From: a virus
IMG/VR virus record: IMGVR_UViG_3300010334_000008
Span: 1 to 41,184 of that record
Strand: one strand, 5' to 3'
Length of the DNA: 41,184 bases
The notes under the pieces were generated by a model. It made no database searches. It was not told where the DNA came from and worked only from the letters and a program-made list of their open reading frames with translations. The position numbers and the translations under genes were made by a program. Positions 15,727 through 26,800 of this stretch are shown one piece after another. How positions within the stretch are numbered: the stretch's first letter is position 1; each line of letters starts with the position of its first letter.

Positions 15727-18066
15727 ATGGCAATGAACATGAGCAACAGCGGCGGAGGAGGGGGAATGTCCGGCGGCGGCGGCGGCGCGATGAGCGCAGC
15801 CCCCGCAATGAGCGCCCCCGCAATGAGTGCAGCAATGTCCGGCGGAGGAATGTCCACCGGCGGCATGGGCATGGGTGGTATGAGTGCCCCTCCAGCCCCA
15901 CAGCAGCGCAGCCTCGCCGACGAGATGGCCGCAATCTCTGGCTATGCCCAAGCAAACGCCCAGGCGCAGGCCAACACTACCGTGGATACCGCAGGCCGCC
16001 TGAGCGACCAAGCCATTGAGAACACTGGCGACATTGCCAAGAAGCTACAAGACAGCCCATACACGGCCGCCGCCAACCAAAACATCCGCGACGCCGGAAC
16101 ATCCGCCGCCCAGCTCGGCCAAAGCTACAACCAAGTCGGCCAGACTGCCGACCGCGTAGCGGCCTACAACGACCCCGCCCAAGCCCGGCTAAACCAGATG
16201 GCCCTCGGCCAGCTCTACCGGCCCGACCAGGTTTCTTCCCAAAATGTCTCAGCCGACCAGGCACAAGGTGCTCGCGTAGCCAATGTCGGCAACACGCAAA
16301 CCGCCCAAGCCGGATCGGTTAATGATGTCCAAGCGCAGCGTGTCCGCGCCGCCCAAGGCTACGCCTCGCAGATGGGCCCGGTTGATAATGTCCAAGCCGC
16401 TACCACCGGCTCAATCGAACGCGTCGGTGCAACGCAAGTCGGTGCGGTCGATCCCATGGAAGCCGCCCGCGTCCGCCGAGTCCAAGACATCCAAGCGCAG
16501 AATGTCCGCGCCAGCGCCGCCGAGCGTGGCCTCATGAATGAAGCCCGAGGCAATGGACTCCTCGGCCAACTTGAAGGCCAAGCCAGCAACGACCTCGCCC
16601 TCGGCCGCTCCCTCTCAGCCGAACAGAGCCGCGACGCCATCCAATCTTCCCGTGCCGCATCATCCGCCCGTGGCCTCGGCCTCGGCCAATCCGCCATGGC
16701 TGCCGAGCTTCTTAACCGCGACCGCTTCGCCACCGCCAGGGAAAACGAACGCCGCACATTTGCTGGCAATGTCCTCGGCCAAGGCACTGCCCTTCGCACA
16801 TCCGCAAATCAAGCCTACGCGCAGCGGCAGGACGCCAACGCAGGCCGAGCCCTCCAAGCCGACAGCGCAAACCAATCTGTGGCTCAAGCCCGAGCCATGC
16901 AAAATGCGCAGTTTGCCCAACAGGCCCGGCTCACCGATAATCAAAACGCCCAGCAGCGCGTCCTCGCCGAGGCCGGTTACGCCCAGCAGGCCGGACTCTC
17001 GAACCAAGATTTCAGCTTCCGCGCCAATTCCCAAGACGCGCAATTTGCGCAGCAAACCAACCTTGCCAACCAGCAGGCCGCACTTCAACAAGGGCAATAC
17101 AACGCCAGCAACCAGCAAGCCATGGAATTGGCCAATCTCCAAAACCGCCAGCAGGCCAACCTTTCTAACCAAGACGCCTTCCTGCGCGCCGGTCTCGCCA
17201 ACCAAGCCACAGCACTCCAGCTCGGCCAGACCAACGCGCAGCTCCGGCAACAAGGCTACCTCACCGATAATTCCAACGCCCAGCAAGCCGCCATGGCCGA
17301 TGCAGGCTACGCCCAACAGGCCAACCTAGCCAACCAATCGGCCAACCTCAACGCCGCCCAATACAACAGCAGCCAAAACCTCGCCGCCCAGCAGGCGAAC
17401 CAATCGGCAAACTACAACGCCAACTACGCGAACCAAAATTTCCTGCAAGGCGTCGCCAGCCAGAACTTCAACCAATTCCAAGGCCAGCAAAGCATGCTCG
17501 GCTCCCTCTACGGCCAGCAAGCAGGCATCGCCCAAAACCAATACGCAAACAATCTCGGCCTCGCCCAGGCGAATGTCGCCCTCGACCCCTACCAACGCGC
17601 CCTCGGCAGTAACATCCCCATAGCCAGCCAAGGCAACGCCGCCAACATGATCGGCCAGAGCTTCACCGGCACCATGGGCTACGGCAGCGACCTCTACAAC
17701 ACCAACACCAACATGCAGGCCAGCTTGTATAACAGCTACTACAACAACAGGACCGCACTTAAATCTGCTAATATCCAAGCGGATGCCTCACGCGACGCTG
17801 CTGGTATGGGACTACAAGGGGCAACCATGGGAGCCAGCGCCGTCATAGGAGCCGCCGCTGCCGCCTGCTGGGTAGCCCGCGCCGCCTTCGGCACGACCAC
17901 TACTCGTTGGGTGGAATACCGCCGCGCCATGCTCCGCCATGCCAGCGACCGCACGATCCGCCTCTACTGCCAGCACGGCCAATCCATCGCCGCCGCCATC
18001 ACCACGCCATTCCGCCGCCTCGTTGCCCGCCTCACACTCCGCACCCTTCAATGGTCCTGGAACTAA
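15727..18066 (+). CDS. Repetitive internal/tail virion protein with C-terminal Cys-Trp-Val-Ala-Arg domain
   Basis: The product is 779 aa. Residues 1-60 are Gly/Met/Ser-rich. A helical region (about 60-320) has repeated QAQRVRAAQG- and NVQA-like units. From about 380 to 620 there are degenerate Gln/Asn repeats of the form QQANLANQ-A-LQ-GQ-N. An Ala/Gly-rich hydrophobic stretch (about 695-713) leads to a distinct basic C-terminal domain. It begins CWVARAAFG (714-722), then RWVEYRRAML, IRLYCQHG, and ends in aromatic residues. I recall similar C-terminal domains on unrelated phage proteins, but cannot check this here. The last 16 bases overlap ycaO. It is probably an ejection or tail protein and the best candidate substrate of the adjacent modifying enzymes. 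Confidence 0.75.
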   Translation: MAMNMSNSGGGGGMSGGGGGAMSAAPAMSAPAMSAAMSGGGMSTGGMGMGGMSAPPAPQQRSLADEMAAISGYAQANAQAQANTTVDTAGRLSDQAIENTGDIAKKLQDSPYTAAANQNIRDAGTSAAQLGQSYNQVGQTADRVAAYNDPAQARLNQMALGQLYRPDQVSSQNVSADQAQGARVANVGNTQTAQAGSVNDVQAQRVRAAQGYASQMGPVDNVQAATTGSIERVGATQVGAVDPMEAARVRRVQDIQAQNVRASAAERGLMNEARGNGLLGQLEGQASNDLALGRSLSAEQSRDAIQSSRAASSARGLGLGQSAMAAELLNRDRFATARENERRTFAGNVLGQGTALRTSANQAYAQRQDANAGRALQADSANQSVAQARAMQNAQFAQQARLTDNQNAQQRVLAEAGYAQQAGLSNQDFSFRANSQDAQFAQQTNLANQQAALQQGQYNASNQQAMELANLQNRQQANLSNQDAFLRAGLANQATALQLGQTNAQLRQQGYLTDNSNAQQAAMADAGYAQQANLANQSANLNAAQYNSSQNLAAQQANQSANYNANYANQNFLQGVASQNFNQFQGQQSMLGSLYGQQAGIAQNQYANNLGLAQANVALDPYQRALGSNIPIASQGNAANMIGQSFTGTMGYGSDLYNTNTNMQASLYNSYYNNRTALKSANIQADASRDAAGMGLQGATMGASAVIGAAAAACWVARAAFGTTTTRWVEYRRAMLRHASDRTIRLYCQHGQSIAAAITTPFRRLVARLTLRTLQWSWN

Positions 18067-19226
18067 CAGAGAAAATCCGCCTCGAAGGAGCCCACCGCGC
18101 CTGCACTCCAGAGCAAACGCTGGAGCGCATGCGGCCGCATTTTCACGCGGCAGGTATTACCCGCCTTGCCGAGATTACCGGGCTCGACCGCATCGGTATC
18201 TGTGTTGCCCAGTGCATCCGGCCAGATGCCATAGTGCTGGCTGTAGATTCTGGCAAAGGAGCTACGCCCGCCGCAGCGAAATGCTCGGCCGTGATGGAAG
18301 GCTTTGAGCGCCATGTCGGCGAGACCAGTCGCCCTCGGCACATCCTCGCCACCGCAGCGCAGCTTGGCGACAAAGCTGAGACACGCCTGCCGCTTTCCAA
18401 GGGAGCTGTCTTCCACCTCACCGCTCTTATGCCTTGGACCGAGGTGCGTGGCATGAAGAGTGGATCCGCCCGCATGGTGCCCACCGACACCGTGCGCCTC
18501 CTCGCCCGTCCAGACCCCGCCCCGCTTACCAGCCTGCCCTTTGCCTACACAAGCAACGGCCTCTCCTCCGGCAATACCTACGCCGAAGCCGTCGCCGGGG
18601 GCCTCTACGAGTGCATCGAACGCGACGCAACAGCCATCGCCCAGCACAGGCTGCAAGATTTCCCTCGTGTTGATCTTGACACCATCACCGACCCAACCTT
18701 AGCCCGCCTCGTCCGCACACTGCGCGATGCCGACATCACCCCCGTGCTCCTCGATGTCACCAGCGATATCGGCCTGCCCACCTACATAGCCTACCTTATC
18801 GACTGCGAGAGCGGCTGCGGAGTCAATAAAGGCTACGCCGCCCACCTTGATCCAGCAGTAGCCCAAGCCCGCGCCCTCACCGAGACCATCCAAGCCCGCG
18901 CCGTATGGATTGCTGGGAGCCGCGACGACTTCCTCCACGCCCGCTACGAAAAGGTCAAAGCCACCGACTCATCTGCCATCCTCGCCCGCCTCTACAAGCA
19001 CGCCACCACCAGCGCAAACGCCCACCCCGACCGATCCGGCGACACCTTTGAGGCAGACATAGATACCCTCCTCGATCTCCTCGATGCCGCCGGTATCCCC
19101 GAGCCGCTCGTCTATGAGTTCACCCACGACTACCCATGCAGCGTCGTGCGAGTCATAACCCCCACGCTGGAAGGCTACACCTTCGACTACTCGCAACCAG
19201 GCCACCGCGCCAAGAGGGCAAAATGA
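18051..19226 (+). CDS. ycaO: YcaO-domain ATP-dependent backbone-modifying enzyme (thioamidation type)
   Basis: The product is 391 aa from the ATG at 18051, overlapping the upstream gene by 16 nt. YcaO ATP/Mg motifs are intact: DSGKG (66-70), KCSAVMEGFERHVGE (77-91, with the conserved Glu and Arg), SNGLSSGN (168-175) and LYECIERD (185-192). A later conserved stretch is GYAAHLDPAVAQARALTE. YcaO enzymes phosphorylate a backbone amide oxygen, allowing attack by a side chain or sulfide. There is no C-terminal PxPxP motif or E1-like partner as in azoline synthetases. The next gene is tfuA, matching the thioamide-forming type seen in thioviridamide clusters and methanogen McrA modification. The substrate is not shown by the sequence. 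Confidence 0.92.
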   Translation: MVLELTEKIRLEGAHRACTPEQTLERMRPHFHAAGITRLAEITGLDRIGICVAQCIRPDAIVLAVDSGKGATPAAAKCSAVMEGFERHVGETSRPRHILATAAQLGDKAETRLPLSKGAVFHLTALMPWTEVRGMKSGSARMVPTDTVRLLARPDPAPLTSLPFAYTSNGLSSGNTYAEAVAGGLYECIERDATAIAQHRLQDFPRVDLDTITDPTLARLVRTLRDADITPVLLDVTSDIGLPTYIAYLIDCESGCGVNKGYAAHLDPAVAQARALTETIQARAVWIAGSRDDFLHARYEKVKATDSSAILARLYKHATTSANAHPDRSGDTFEADIDTLLDLLDAAGIPEPLVYEFTHDYPCSVVRVITPTLEGYTFDYSQPGHRAKRAK

Positions 19227-20239
19227 AAATCTTCCTCGGCCCCACACGCCCCGCAAATATCCCCGCCGATGCCGACCTCCGCCCCCCGGCACAGCAAGGC
19301 GACATCGCCGCCGCCGCTCTTGAAGGTCCAGATACCATCATCCTCATCGACGGCCTATTTCACCAAAGCCTTGCCCCATGGCATAAGGAAATCCTCTTCG
19401 CCATCGAGCAGGGATGCCGCATCATCGGGGCAGGTAGCCTCGGCGCACTCCGCGCCGTCGAGTGCGCCCGCTACGGAGCCGAGCCCGTCGGCATCATCGC
19501 CGGGTGGTATGCCGATGAATCCTGCACCGACGATGCCGATGTAGCCCTCGCCCACGGCCATGCCGAAGACGGCTACCGTGGCCTCTCCATCCCTCTCGTC
19601 AACCTCCGCGCCACCGCCGAGTGCCTCGTCGCCGACGGCATCCTGCCCGCAGCCGACCTCGCAGGCATCCTCGCCACCGCACGCAGCATCTACTATGTCG
19701 AGCGCAGTTGGCCTTGCCTACGCCAAGCCATCGGCCCTGTAGCAGACCTCCTCCGCGAGAACTACCGCGACCAGAAAGCCCTCGACGCAGAGGAAGCCAT
19801 CCGCCACGCCCAGCATGTCGCCGCGCCCCTCCAGCGCGACACGCCCCACCACACTCACAGCGCCTATTTCCTCGCCCTCCTCGCCAACGACCTTCCGATT
19901 GGCAACGGTCAACGCCAGCACCACCTCACCAGCGAAGCCGACCGCACCCTTGCCACCGACCGCCACCTCGTCTCCGAGTTGGCCCAACTCCTCGGCATCG
20001 TCACCACGCCTGAAGACATCTTCGCCGCCAGCACCCGCATGTGGCATCGCCTCGGCATCACCGACCCAACCGCCGCGCAAGCCTGGCTCTCGGACCACGC
20101 CTGGACCAACGAGCAATGGTATGCCCACGCCCAGCGGGAAGCCCTCCGCCAAGCCGCCCGCGATTGGCACAACGCCAGCGGTGCCTGCCTCGACATCGTT
20201 CCACTCACCCTCGCCCACAACCTACTCAACCCTGCCTAA
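19223..20239 (+). CDS. tfuA: TfuA-like thioamidation partner
   Basis: The product is 338 aa from the ATG at 19223 (ATGA overlap with ycaO). The TfuA core is clear: FLGPTRP (4-10), PPAQQGDIAAA (21-31), IILIDGLFHQ (39-48), WHKEILFAI (53-61), GAGSLGALRAVEC (69-81) and LVNLRAT (125-131). The canonical S-M-G-A-L-R is S-L-G-A-L-R here. A helical C-terminal half follows. TfuA proteins are thought to recruit a sulfur donor or allosterically activate YcaO for thioamide formation. The tight coupling makes the pair a functional unit. No sulfur-donor gene is nearby, so host sulfur carriers would be needed. Confidence 0.92.
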   Translation: MKIFLGPTRPANIPADADLRPPAQQGDIAAAALEGPDTIILIDGLFHQSLAPWHKEILFAIEQGCRIIGAGSLGALRAVECARYGAEPVGIIAGWYADESCTDDADVALAHGHAEDGYRGLSIPLVNLRATAECLVADGILPAADLAGILATARSIYYVERSWPCLRQAIGPVADLLRENYRDQKALDAEEAIRHAQHVAAPLQRDTPHHTHSAYFLALLANDLPIGNGQRQHHLTSEADRTLATDRHLVSELAQLLGIVTTPEDIFAASTRMWHRLGITDPTAAQAWLSDHAWTNEQWYAHAQREALRQAARDWHNASGACLDIVPLTLAHNLLNPA

Positions 20240-20244
20240 TACCT

Positions 20245-20853
20245 ATGCCATACAACCCCTCCGTCAACGACAACTCAGGCCAGATATTGGGCCAAGCCAC
20301 AGCAAACGCCGCTGCTATACAAGCGCAAGGCACAGCTCAATTTTCACAAAATTTAACAGACTCGTTCAACACCGTCATGGGCATGGTGAATAAGCGCGTC
20401 GAGAAAAACCAGGCAGACAACGCCAAGATGCAGCAATCCATGGCAGCCGGCCAAGCCATGATGAGCCTCTCCGACAATTACGGAGATCAAGGCCAGAAAT
20501 TCAAAACCTCCCTGGCTAAAGCCCTCGAAGACACCAAGGGAAACCCCGACAAAATGTCCGGCGCAGTCATGGCCCACGCCGCTGAGTTTGAAAACATGCA
20601 GAAGCAGCAGACTGCTGCGAAAACATACGAAGCCCTCGGCAACGCATACGCAGGCAAGGCCGCTGCGACCGCAGCCGCGAAAGCAGCGCAGCCCGACAAG
20701 ATGAACGCCGAGACGATCCGCTCCTATGCGCGGGACGCGGCTGCCCAAGGTGCGACGCAAGATCAGATCAAGGCCGGGCTTTTAAATGGTTTTGGCCAAT
20801 GGGCCGTCGATGCTGTGTTTCCACAACCGAAATCAAACTTTTGGGGGCCGTAG
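20245..20853 (+). CDS. Putative small internal virion protein
   Basis: The product is 202 aa from the ATG at 20245, 5 nt after tfuA. It is helical and Ala/Gln/Lys-rich with Met-rich heptads (MQQSMAAGQAMMSL) and Ala-rich stretches (AAATAAAKAAQ). Composition resembles small internal ejection proteins of podoviruses. It lies between the 779-aa and 2091-aa proteins, so the three likely form the ejectosome-like set, with ycaO-tfuA inserted among them. The last 14 bp before the next ATG hold a TATAAT. Confidence 0.65.
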   Translation: MPYNPSVNDNSGQILGQATANAAAIQAQGTAQFSQNLTDSFNTVMGMVNKRVEKNQADNAKMQQSMAAGQAMMSLSDNYGDQGQKFKTSLAKALEDTKGNPDKMSGAVMAHAAEFENMQKQQTAAKTYEALGNAYAGKAAATAAAKAAQPDKMNAETIRSYARDAAAQGATQDQIKAGLLNGFGQWAVDAVFPQPKSNFWGP

Positions 20854-20859
20854 TATAAT
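20854..20859 (+). promoter_or_regulatory. TATAAT box 8 nt before the ATG of the large internal protein
   Basis: TATAAT lies 8 nt upstream of the ATG at 20868, the same placement as in copies 2 and 3 of the TTGACA-N9-TATAAT motif, but no TTGACA is 9 nt upstream here. No Shine-Dalgarno precedes the start. It may be a solitary extended -10 type element or simply an AT-rich start context. Confidence 0.35.
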
Positions 20860-20867
20860 ACACGGCC

Positions 20868-23800
20868 ATGGCTCTAAACCCCCTTCTGGACATCATCCGT
20901 TCCTCTGGCTCGTCTCCACGCTCAGAGGCACTCGCTATCGCCAACTCCACCCCGCTGCCTGAGCAGGGAGAGGTGCCGTATCCGCAATCCGATCTCGTCG
21001 GTGCGTTGGATAGCATGGACCTCACGGGAGACGCGCCGCAGGATGTTGCCGCCAATGAAGCGCCTGCCGAGCCAGCGCCGCTACCGAAGAGTAATCCCCT
21101 CATGGACATCATCAGAGGCAACGCGCCTACTGCGCCGACATTACCGAAGGGCAATCCCCTCCTCGATGTGATCCAGGCAAACGAAGCCGCCACCCAGCAA
21201 GCTGTCGCCGAAGCCACCACACCGACCGAGAATCTCCCTGTCCTTAAGTCCGACCTCGCCAATGCCCTCGGCGTGCTCGATTACCGCGACCCCGAGGAGG
21301 GCCAGCGTCGCCAGCAAGCCGCCGCCATGGGCGAGATTCTCGGCCTGCCGGAATACGAGAAGGTCCAACTCGGAGCCGCCCCGGTGAACACAGACGGCAC
21401 CGTCACCATCCGCCGCGCCCAGGCTGTAAGCCCCGAGGCAAATGCCGCCGCTGCCGCAAAGCTCCAAGAATCCCAAGCCGCCGCCGCCTCCCTCTACAAA
21501 GCCGAGCAATCTGCGCTGAATCCCTCCTTCCTCGACAAGCTCCAGCAACGCTGGCGTGTCGGCCGCGAGCAAGCCGTCGATGACCAACTCGCCTACCGCG
21601 CCATGATGGGTGAGGTGGACTACGAACAAGTCAAAGGCCAGCTCGACCCCTCCACCGCACCGCTCAAAGGCGGCAACTGGCTTTCCGAAGGCGTCCTCAC
21701 CGCTGCGCAAATGCTCCCCGCCATGGTCGATGGCATTATCTCCGGTAACAGCCTCGGCCTCCAGGTAGCCATGGCCGGTGGCACTGCCGCCGCCATTGCC
21801 GGGCAAGTCGGCCCGCAAGTCGTCACCCCCGAGGAGATCGTCACCGTCCCTGCCGCAGCCGCTCTCGGCTACACCGCAGGCACCGCCGCAGGCAGTGCCG
21901 ACTACTGGTATAAACAAGGCGCAGGTTCCATGTATCACCAGCTCCGCAAGGAAGGCGTGCCGCATAATGTCTCCAGCACCGTCGCTGCCAGCTTCGGCGC
22001 ACCCTATGCCGCCATCGAGCTCGCCCAAGTCAGCAAGCTTGTCCCAGGCGTCAAGCAAACCGCAGCGCAAGCCGTGGCCGGTGGCATCAAGTCTCGTCTA
22101 ACCGCACTCGCCAAGGAGAAAGGCGTCGAGTATCTCGAGCAGATAGGCCAAGAGACCACCCAAGAACTCCTCAGCATCTCCGGCGAGAAGCTCGCCGAGT
22201 GGTCCGCCGGAGTCACCCCGCCCAAGGATAAAGCCTCAGCCTGGGACCGCATCGCTAACACGATCCAACAAACAGCCACATCGATCCCATTCCTCATGGC
22301 CCCCAAAGCCGCCGTGGATACCTACCAGACCGTGCGCGGCAACGAGCAAGCTGCCACCGACGCACCTCCCGCCGCAGCCGCCCCCGCCGAAGTCCCTCAA
22401 ACCTTCACACCCATCTCCACTCCCGCCACCGCACCGGCCACCACTCGCCCGCGCTCCCTCGGCGAAGTCCGCGCCCCACAGATCGCCGTGGACCAAGCCG
22501 CCGTCGATGAAGCCTTCGGCTCCCCATTTGCACCACCAGCAGAAGTTAACCCACAGGTTAACCCTGCCGAGGTATCAAATGATACCTTTGCCCCGCCCGC
22601 AACCGCTCCGGTGAACGCCGCATTACCAACGGATGCTCTCCCTACCGAGACACCTGGCGCAACCTATGGCCGCGAAGCAGAAATCTACGACGCCTTTTCC
22701 AATCTTCGCCGCGCCCCGTTTACCGATCTTTCCCCTGCCGCCTCTGCCCCAGTGGCAAGCGCACCCATAGCGCCTGAAGCAACAGGCTCACCCGAACTGA
22801 TCGCCGGGGAGGGGACATCTGTTTCGGATATTGCAGGAATGCCTGCCGTGGATTTCCCAGTAGCGCAGCTCAAGCTCTCAAAGGATGTGCCGAACTTTAA
22901 GGAAAATGCCGATCCGAAGACGGGAGTGGTGCAAGGCGAAGCCCTCCAAGGCAAAGTCGATAGGCGTGGCCTCGCGCCGATCATTGCCTGGCAAAGACTC
23001 AATGGAGATGTCGAAGTCATTAGTGGCCGCCACCGGCTCGACCTTTTTCGCAGAAATCAAGAGGAGACAATACCTACCCAGATTTTCAATGAAGCCGATG
23101 GCTTTACCAAACAAGACGCCCTAACATTAGATGCAGAACTCAATATCCGCGATGGACAAGGAACTACCAAAGACTACTCCAGCTACTTTCGAAACGCCGG
23201 ACTCACCTATGACCAAGCAACAGAGAGAAGCCTTCTTTCAAGGGCTAAAGGCCGTGCCGGATTCTCAATCGGGTCGTTGGGCACGGATGATCTCTACGCG
23301 CTACATCAATCAGGAAAAATCTCTGACGCCAAAGCCGATGCCATAGCTGTCGCCGCTCCACGGGATGTGGAACTGCAACGGGTGGGCATGACCTTTGCAA
23401 AGGATTTTACCCCCGAAGCACTCACTCAACTCATCACCCTCAGCGCCCGCGCTAAGTCTCCAACAGCCAAGCAAGGCGATCTTTTTGGAAACTCTGATGA
23501 GAACTTGAACAGGGCCGTTGCCCTGGTAAAGGCCAGCCAGAAACGGATCGAGGAAATCGACAACCAAATCCTCTCCGTAAAAGGTGCGCTAAAACGCCCT
23601 GATGCCGCCCGCAAAATGGGCGTGGACATAAAGAATCCAGAAGCAATTCAAAACAAAATCGCTCAACTCCAGCTTCGCAGGGAGAAGTATGTCAACTTCC
23701 TCGACGACCCGGCCACACTGGCCGAGGTGCGCGTGCTGGCATTTGGCGAGGAGCAAGCGCCGCTCTTCTCCGCGACGCAAGACCCCTTCAACCTCACCAG

Positions 23801-26800
23801 CGAAACGGTGCAGCCTTCAACTCCTCCAAGCGCCGAAAACACAGAAGCCGCCCGCCGCGCCGCCGCAATCAAAGATGGCTACGACAGCACGCCCTCGATG
23901 TTTAGCGATGAACCGCCCCGCCCGTTCTCCGACCTTATGGCAGAGAACATGAAGCGCAAGGGGCAGTCTGGCTATATCGACCTCGGCGTGGTGCAGGATT
24001 TTGGCCAAAGCATTTACAAGGCAGGCATGGATTTTGCCGCATGGGCGGGGAGCATGGTGCAGAAGTTTGGGGAAGCCGTGCGCGATGTGCTCTCATCCCT
24101 TTGGCAATCCGTCTCCGGCGGGCAATACCTGCCCCAAGCCCGCGAGCGTGGCAGCGTAAACATTTCCCCAAGCACTGGACCCAAGCCCCGCAAGTTCACC
24201 CAATCTGTGCAAGCCGCCGAAGGCGTCATGCCGGAGGTGAAAGCGCATCTCAACTCTTTTGAATACGATCCGGTCAGCAACGCCGAGACTGTGGCCTCCG
24301 CCCGTGCGGGCATTGATGCCGCAGGCAGCATCGATGCCGCATTCACCGGCCTCATGGGAAAAACGGCCGCGACAGAGTGGCAACCCACCGCCGTGGACTA
24401 CGCCACCGGCATAGAACTCCTCGGCCAACTCCAAAACCGAGGCCGCCATGAGGATGCCGGAGCCATTGCCAACATGATGGCCAACCGCGCCACCGACCAA
24501 GGCCGCGCCATCCAAGCCCTCTCTATGATCTCCCGCCTCGGGCCGCAAGGCATCGAAGTCTTCGCCCAGCGGCAACTCACGCAGGCCGCCACCTCGGGCA
24601 AGACCGAGAAGCAACGCACGGCCATCCAAGGTAAGATCGACGAGGCCGACCAACTGCGCGGCGAAGTGGGCAAGGTGCGCCACGGGGCCGCCACCGCAGC
24701 CATCGTCGGCAATAAAGACATCATCAAAGGCGAGCTCCCCGCCGGAGTGGACCCCGTGAAAGTGAACCTCGCCATCCGCGATGCGATCATGGGCTCGCCC
24801 ACACCGCTTGCTGCCGAGGCCGCTACCCATACGATCCTCACCGCTGAAGGACTCTCGCATAAAGGAGCCGTGCGCATCAGCAAAAGCATCGTCAAAGATT
24901 TCCTCAAGACCTCGCAGGATGCCCGAGCCAAAGTCCTCCAAGACCTGCAAGCCGCCGCCGAGAATGACCGTCGCCTGGACAAATCCAAACTCGGCGGGCT
25001 CATGCGCCTCAATCGCGAGGGCAAGCTCACCGATACCAGCCTGCACGCAGGCATGGCCAAGATGCTCGGCATCCCGCATTGGGGGGCAGAGCAAAGCGCC
25101 AAAGTGCAACGCATCCTCGCCCAGCGCGACCGCGCCACCGATCCCCGCATCAAGCTGGTCAAGGCCGCCGAAGCCCTCGATGTCGTTTACCGCGAATTCA
25201 TGCCGCCGGGCCTGCTCGCCAAGATCGACACATTTCAGACGCTTTCGATGCTGCTCAACACCAAGACGGTGACCCGAAATGTGCTGGGCAACACGCTCAT
25301 GTTTGCAGGCGACCTCGCTGCCGACACCGCCGCCGTGCCTATGGATGCCCTCATGGGCCTCGGCACCGGCGAGCGCACACGCACTGGGCTCTCGCTCGGT
25401 GAGCGCCTCGTCGGCCTTGGCGCAGGCGTGGGCGATGTGCAGGCAGGCTACCGCTTTGCCCGCTCTGAAGGCAAAGGCGTGCTGCCAAGTCTTGCAGCGG
25501 GCGTCGATACCCTGGTGCGCCTCGGCCGACTGCAATCCAGCGGCAAGTATGACTCGCAGCAGATCAGCGCCTACAGCGGCGGCACATTCACCGATCCCAT
25601 CCTCCGCCACCTCGAATCCACCCTCGGCGCAGTGCTCTCCGTAGCCGACCGAGGATTTTACGAAAGCGCCTTCCGCGCCAGCCTGGACAACCGCATGAAG
25701 GCCGCCCGCGCCAATGGCACGCCCATGCTCGCGCCCGATGCCGACATGATCACCGCCGCCCGCATGGACGCTGGCCGCGCTGTTTACCAAGATGACAACG
25801 CCACCAGCCGCACGCTCGGCGGCATCCGCCGTGTGCTGAATGCCGGTCAACGCTGGGGCCTCGGCTCCATGCTTTTCAAATTCACCCAAGTGCCGGGATC
25901 CATCCTCACGCGGGCCATCGAGTTTTCCCCGCTGGGATTCATTGGCAACGCCTACGAAGGCATCGCCCCGCTCCTCAGTAAGAATAAGGAATTTGACCAA
26001 AAGGCGTTTGTGGATTCCTTCACCCGCGCCCTCGTCGGCACGACCGGCCTTGTCGCTACCGGCTACTGGCTCGCGCAACTCGGCATCATCTCCGCAGGTA
26101 GCGACGCCAAGGATGAGGACAAGCGCAACCTCGACAAAGCCCGAGGCTGGGGAAACTACAAACTCAATGTGGATGCCCTCAAGCGTGCCCTCATGACCGG
26201 CAACTTCTGGACCCGCCAACCGCAACAGAAAGGCGACATGGTGGTAAGCTACGATTGGGCGCAGCCGCTCTCCATTGGCGTCGCCATGGGAGCCTACGCC
26301 AGGGAAAACCAAGACGCCGTGCGCGAAGACATCCTACGCGGCAAACGGCAAAGCCTCCTTGCCACCGGCATGAACTGGCTCGCCTACGCAGGAGGAGCCG
26401 CCACCGGGGCCATGAACTCCCTTGTCGAGCAACCCCTCCTCAGCGGCATCAACTCCTTCATGCGCAACGCAGGCTACGACGGCCTCATTGGAGCCGTGGT
26501 GCAGACCGCCGCCGACATACCCGGCAGCTTCGTCCCCACCAGCGCCCGCCAGTGGATGCAGCTCGACGACAACGCCGCCCGAGAGACCCGCGACAGCTCG
26601 CCCTTCCGCGAGTATGTCAACCAACTTAAAGCTCAACTCCCTGGCCTGAGCAGAACTCTCCCGCAGAAATACGACATTGCCGGGCAACCTGTGGAACGCT
26701 GGGCGCAAGACAGCAACACCATTTTCAATGTCATGTTCAACCCCGGCATGGTCACCTACATCAAAGGCAGCCCCGTGCTCACCGAAATGGGCGAAATCTA

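Noticed and set aside
16660-17316. Minus-strand frame of 218 codons in the repetitive virion gene
   Set aside because: It is an antisense shadow of Gln/Asn/Ala repeats, without any start context.
24093-26312. Long 739-codon open frame on the minus strand
   Set aside because: It is antisense to the 2091-aa gene; its frame is kept open by GC-rich codon bias and its product has low-complexity, histidine/glycine-rich character with no known domain.
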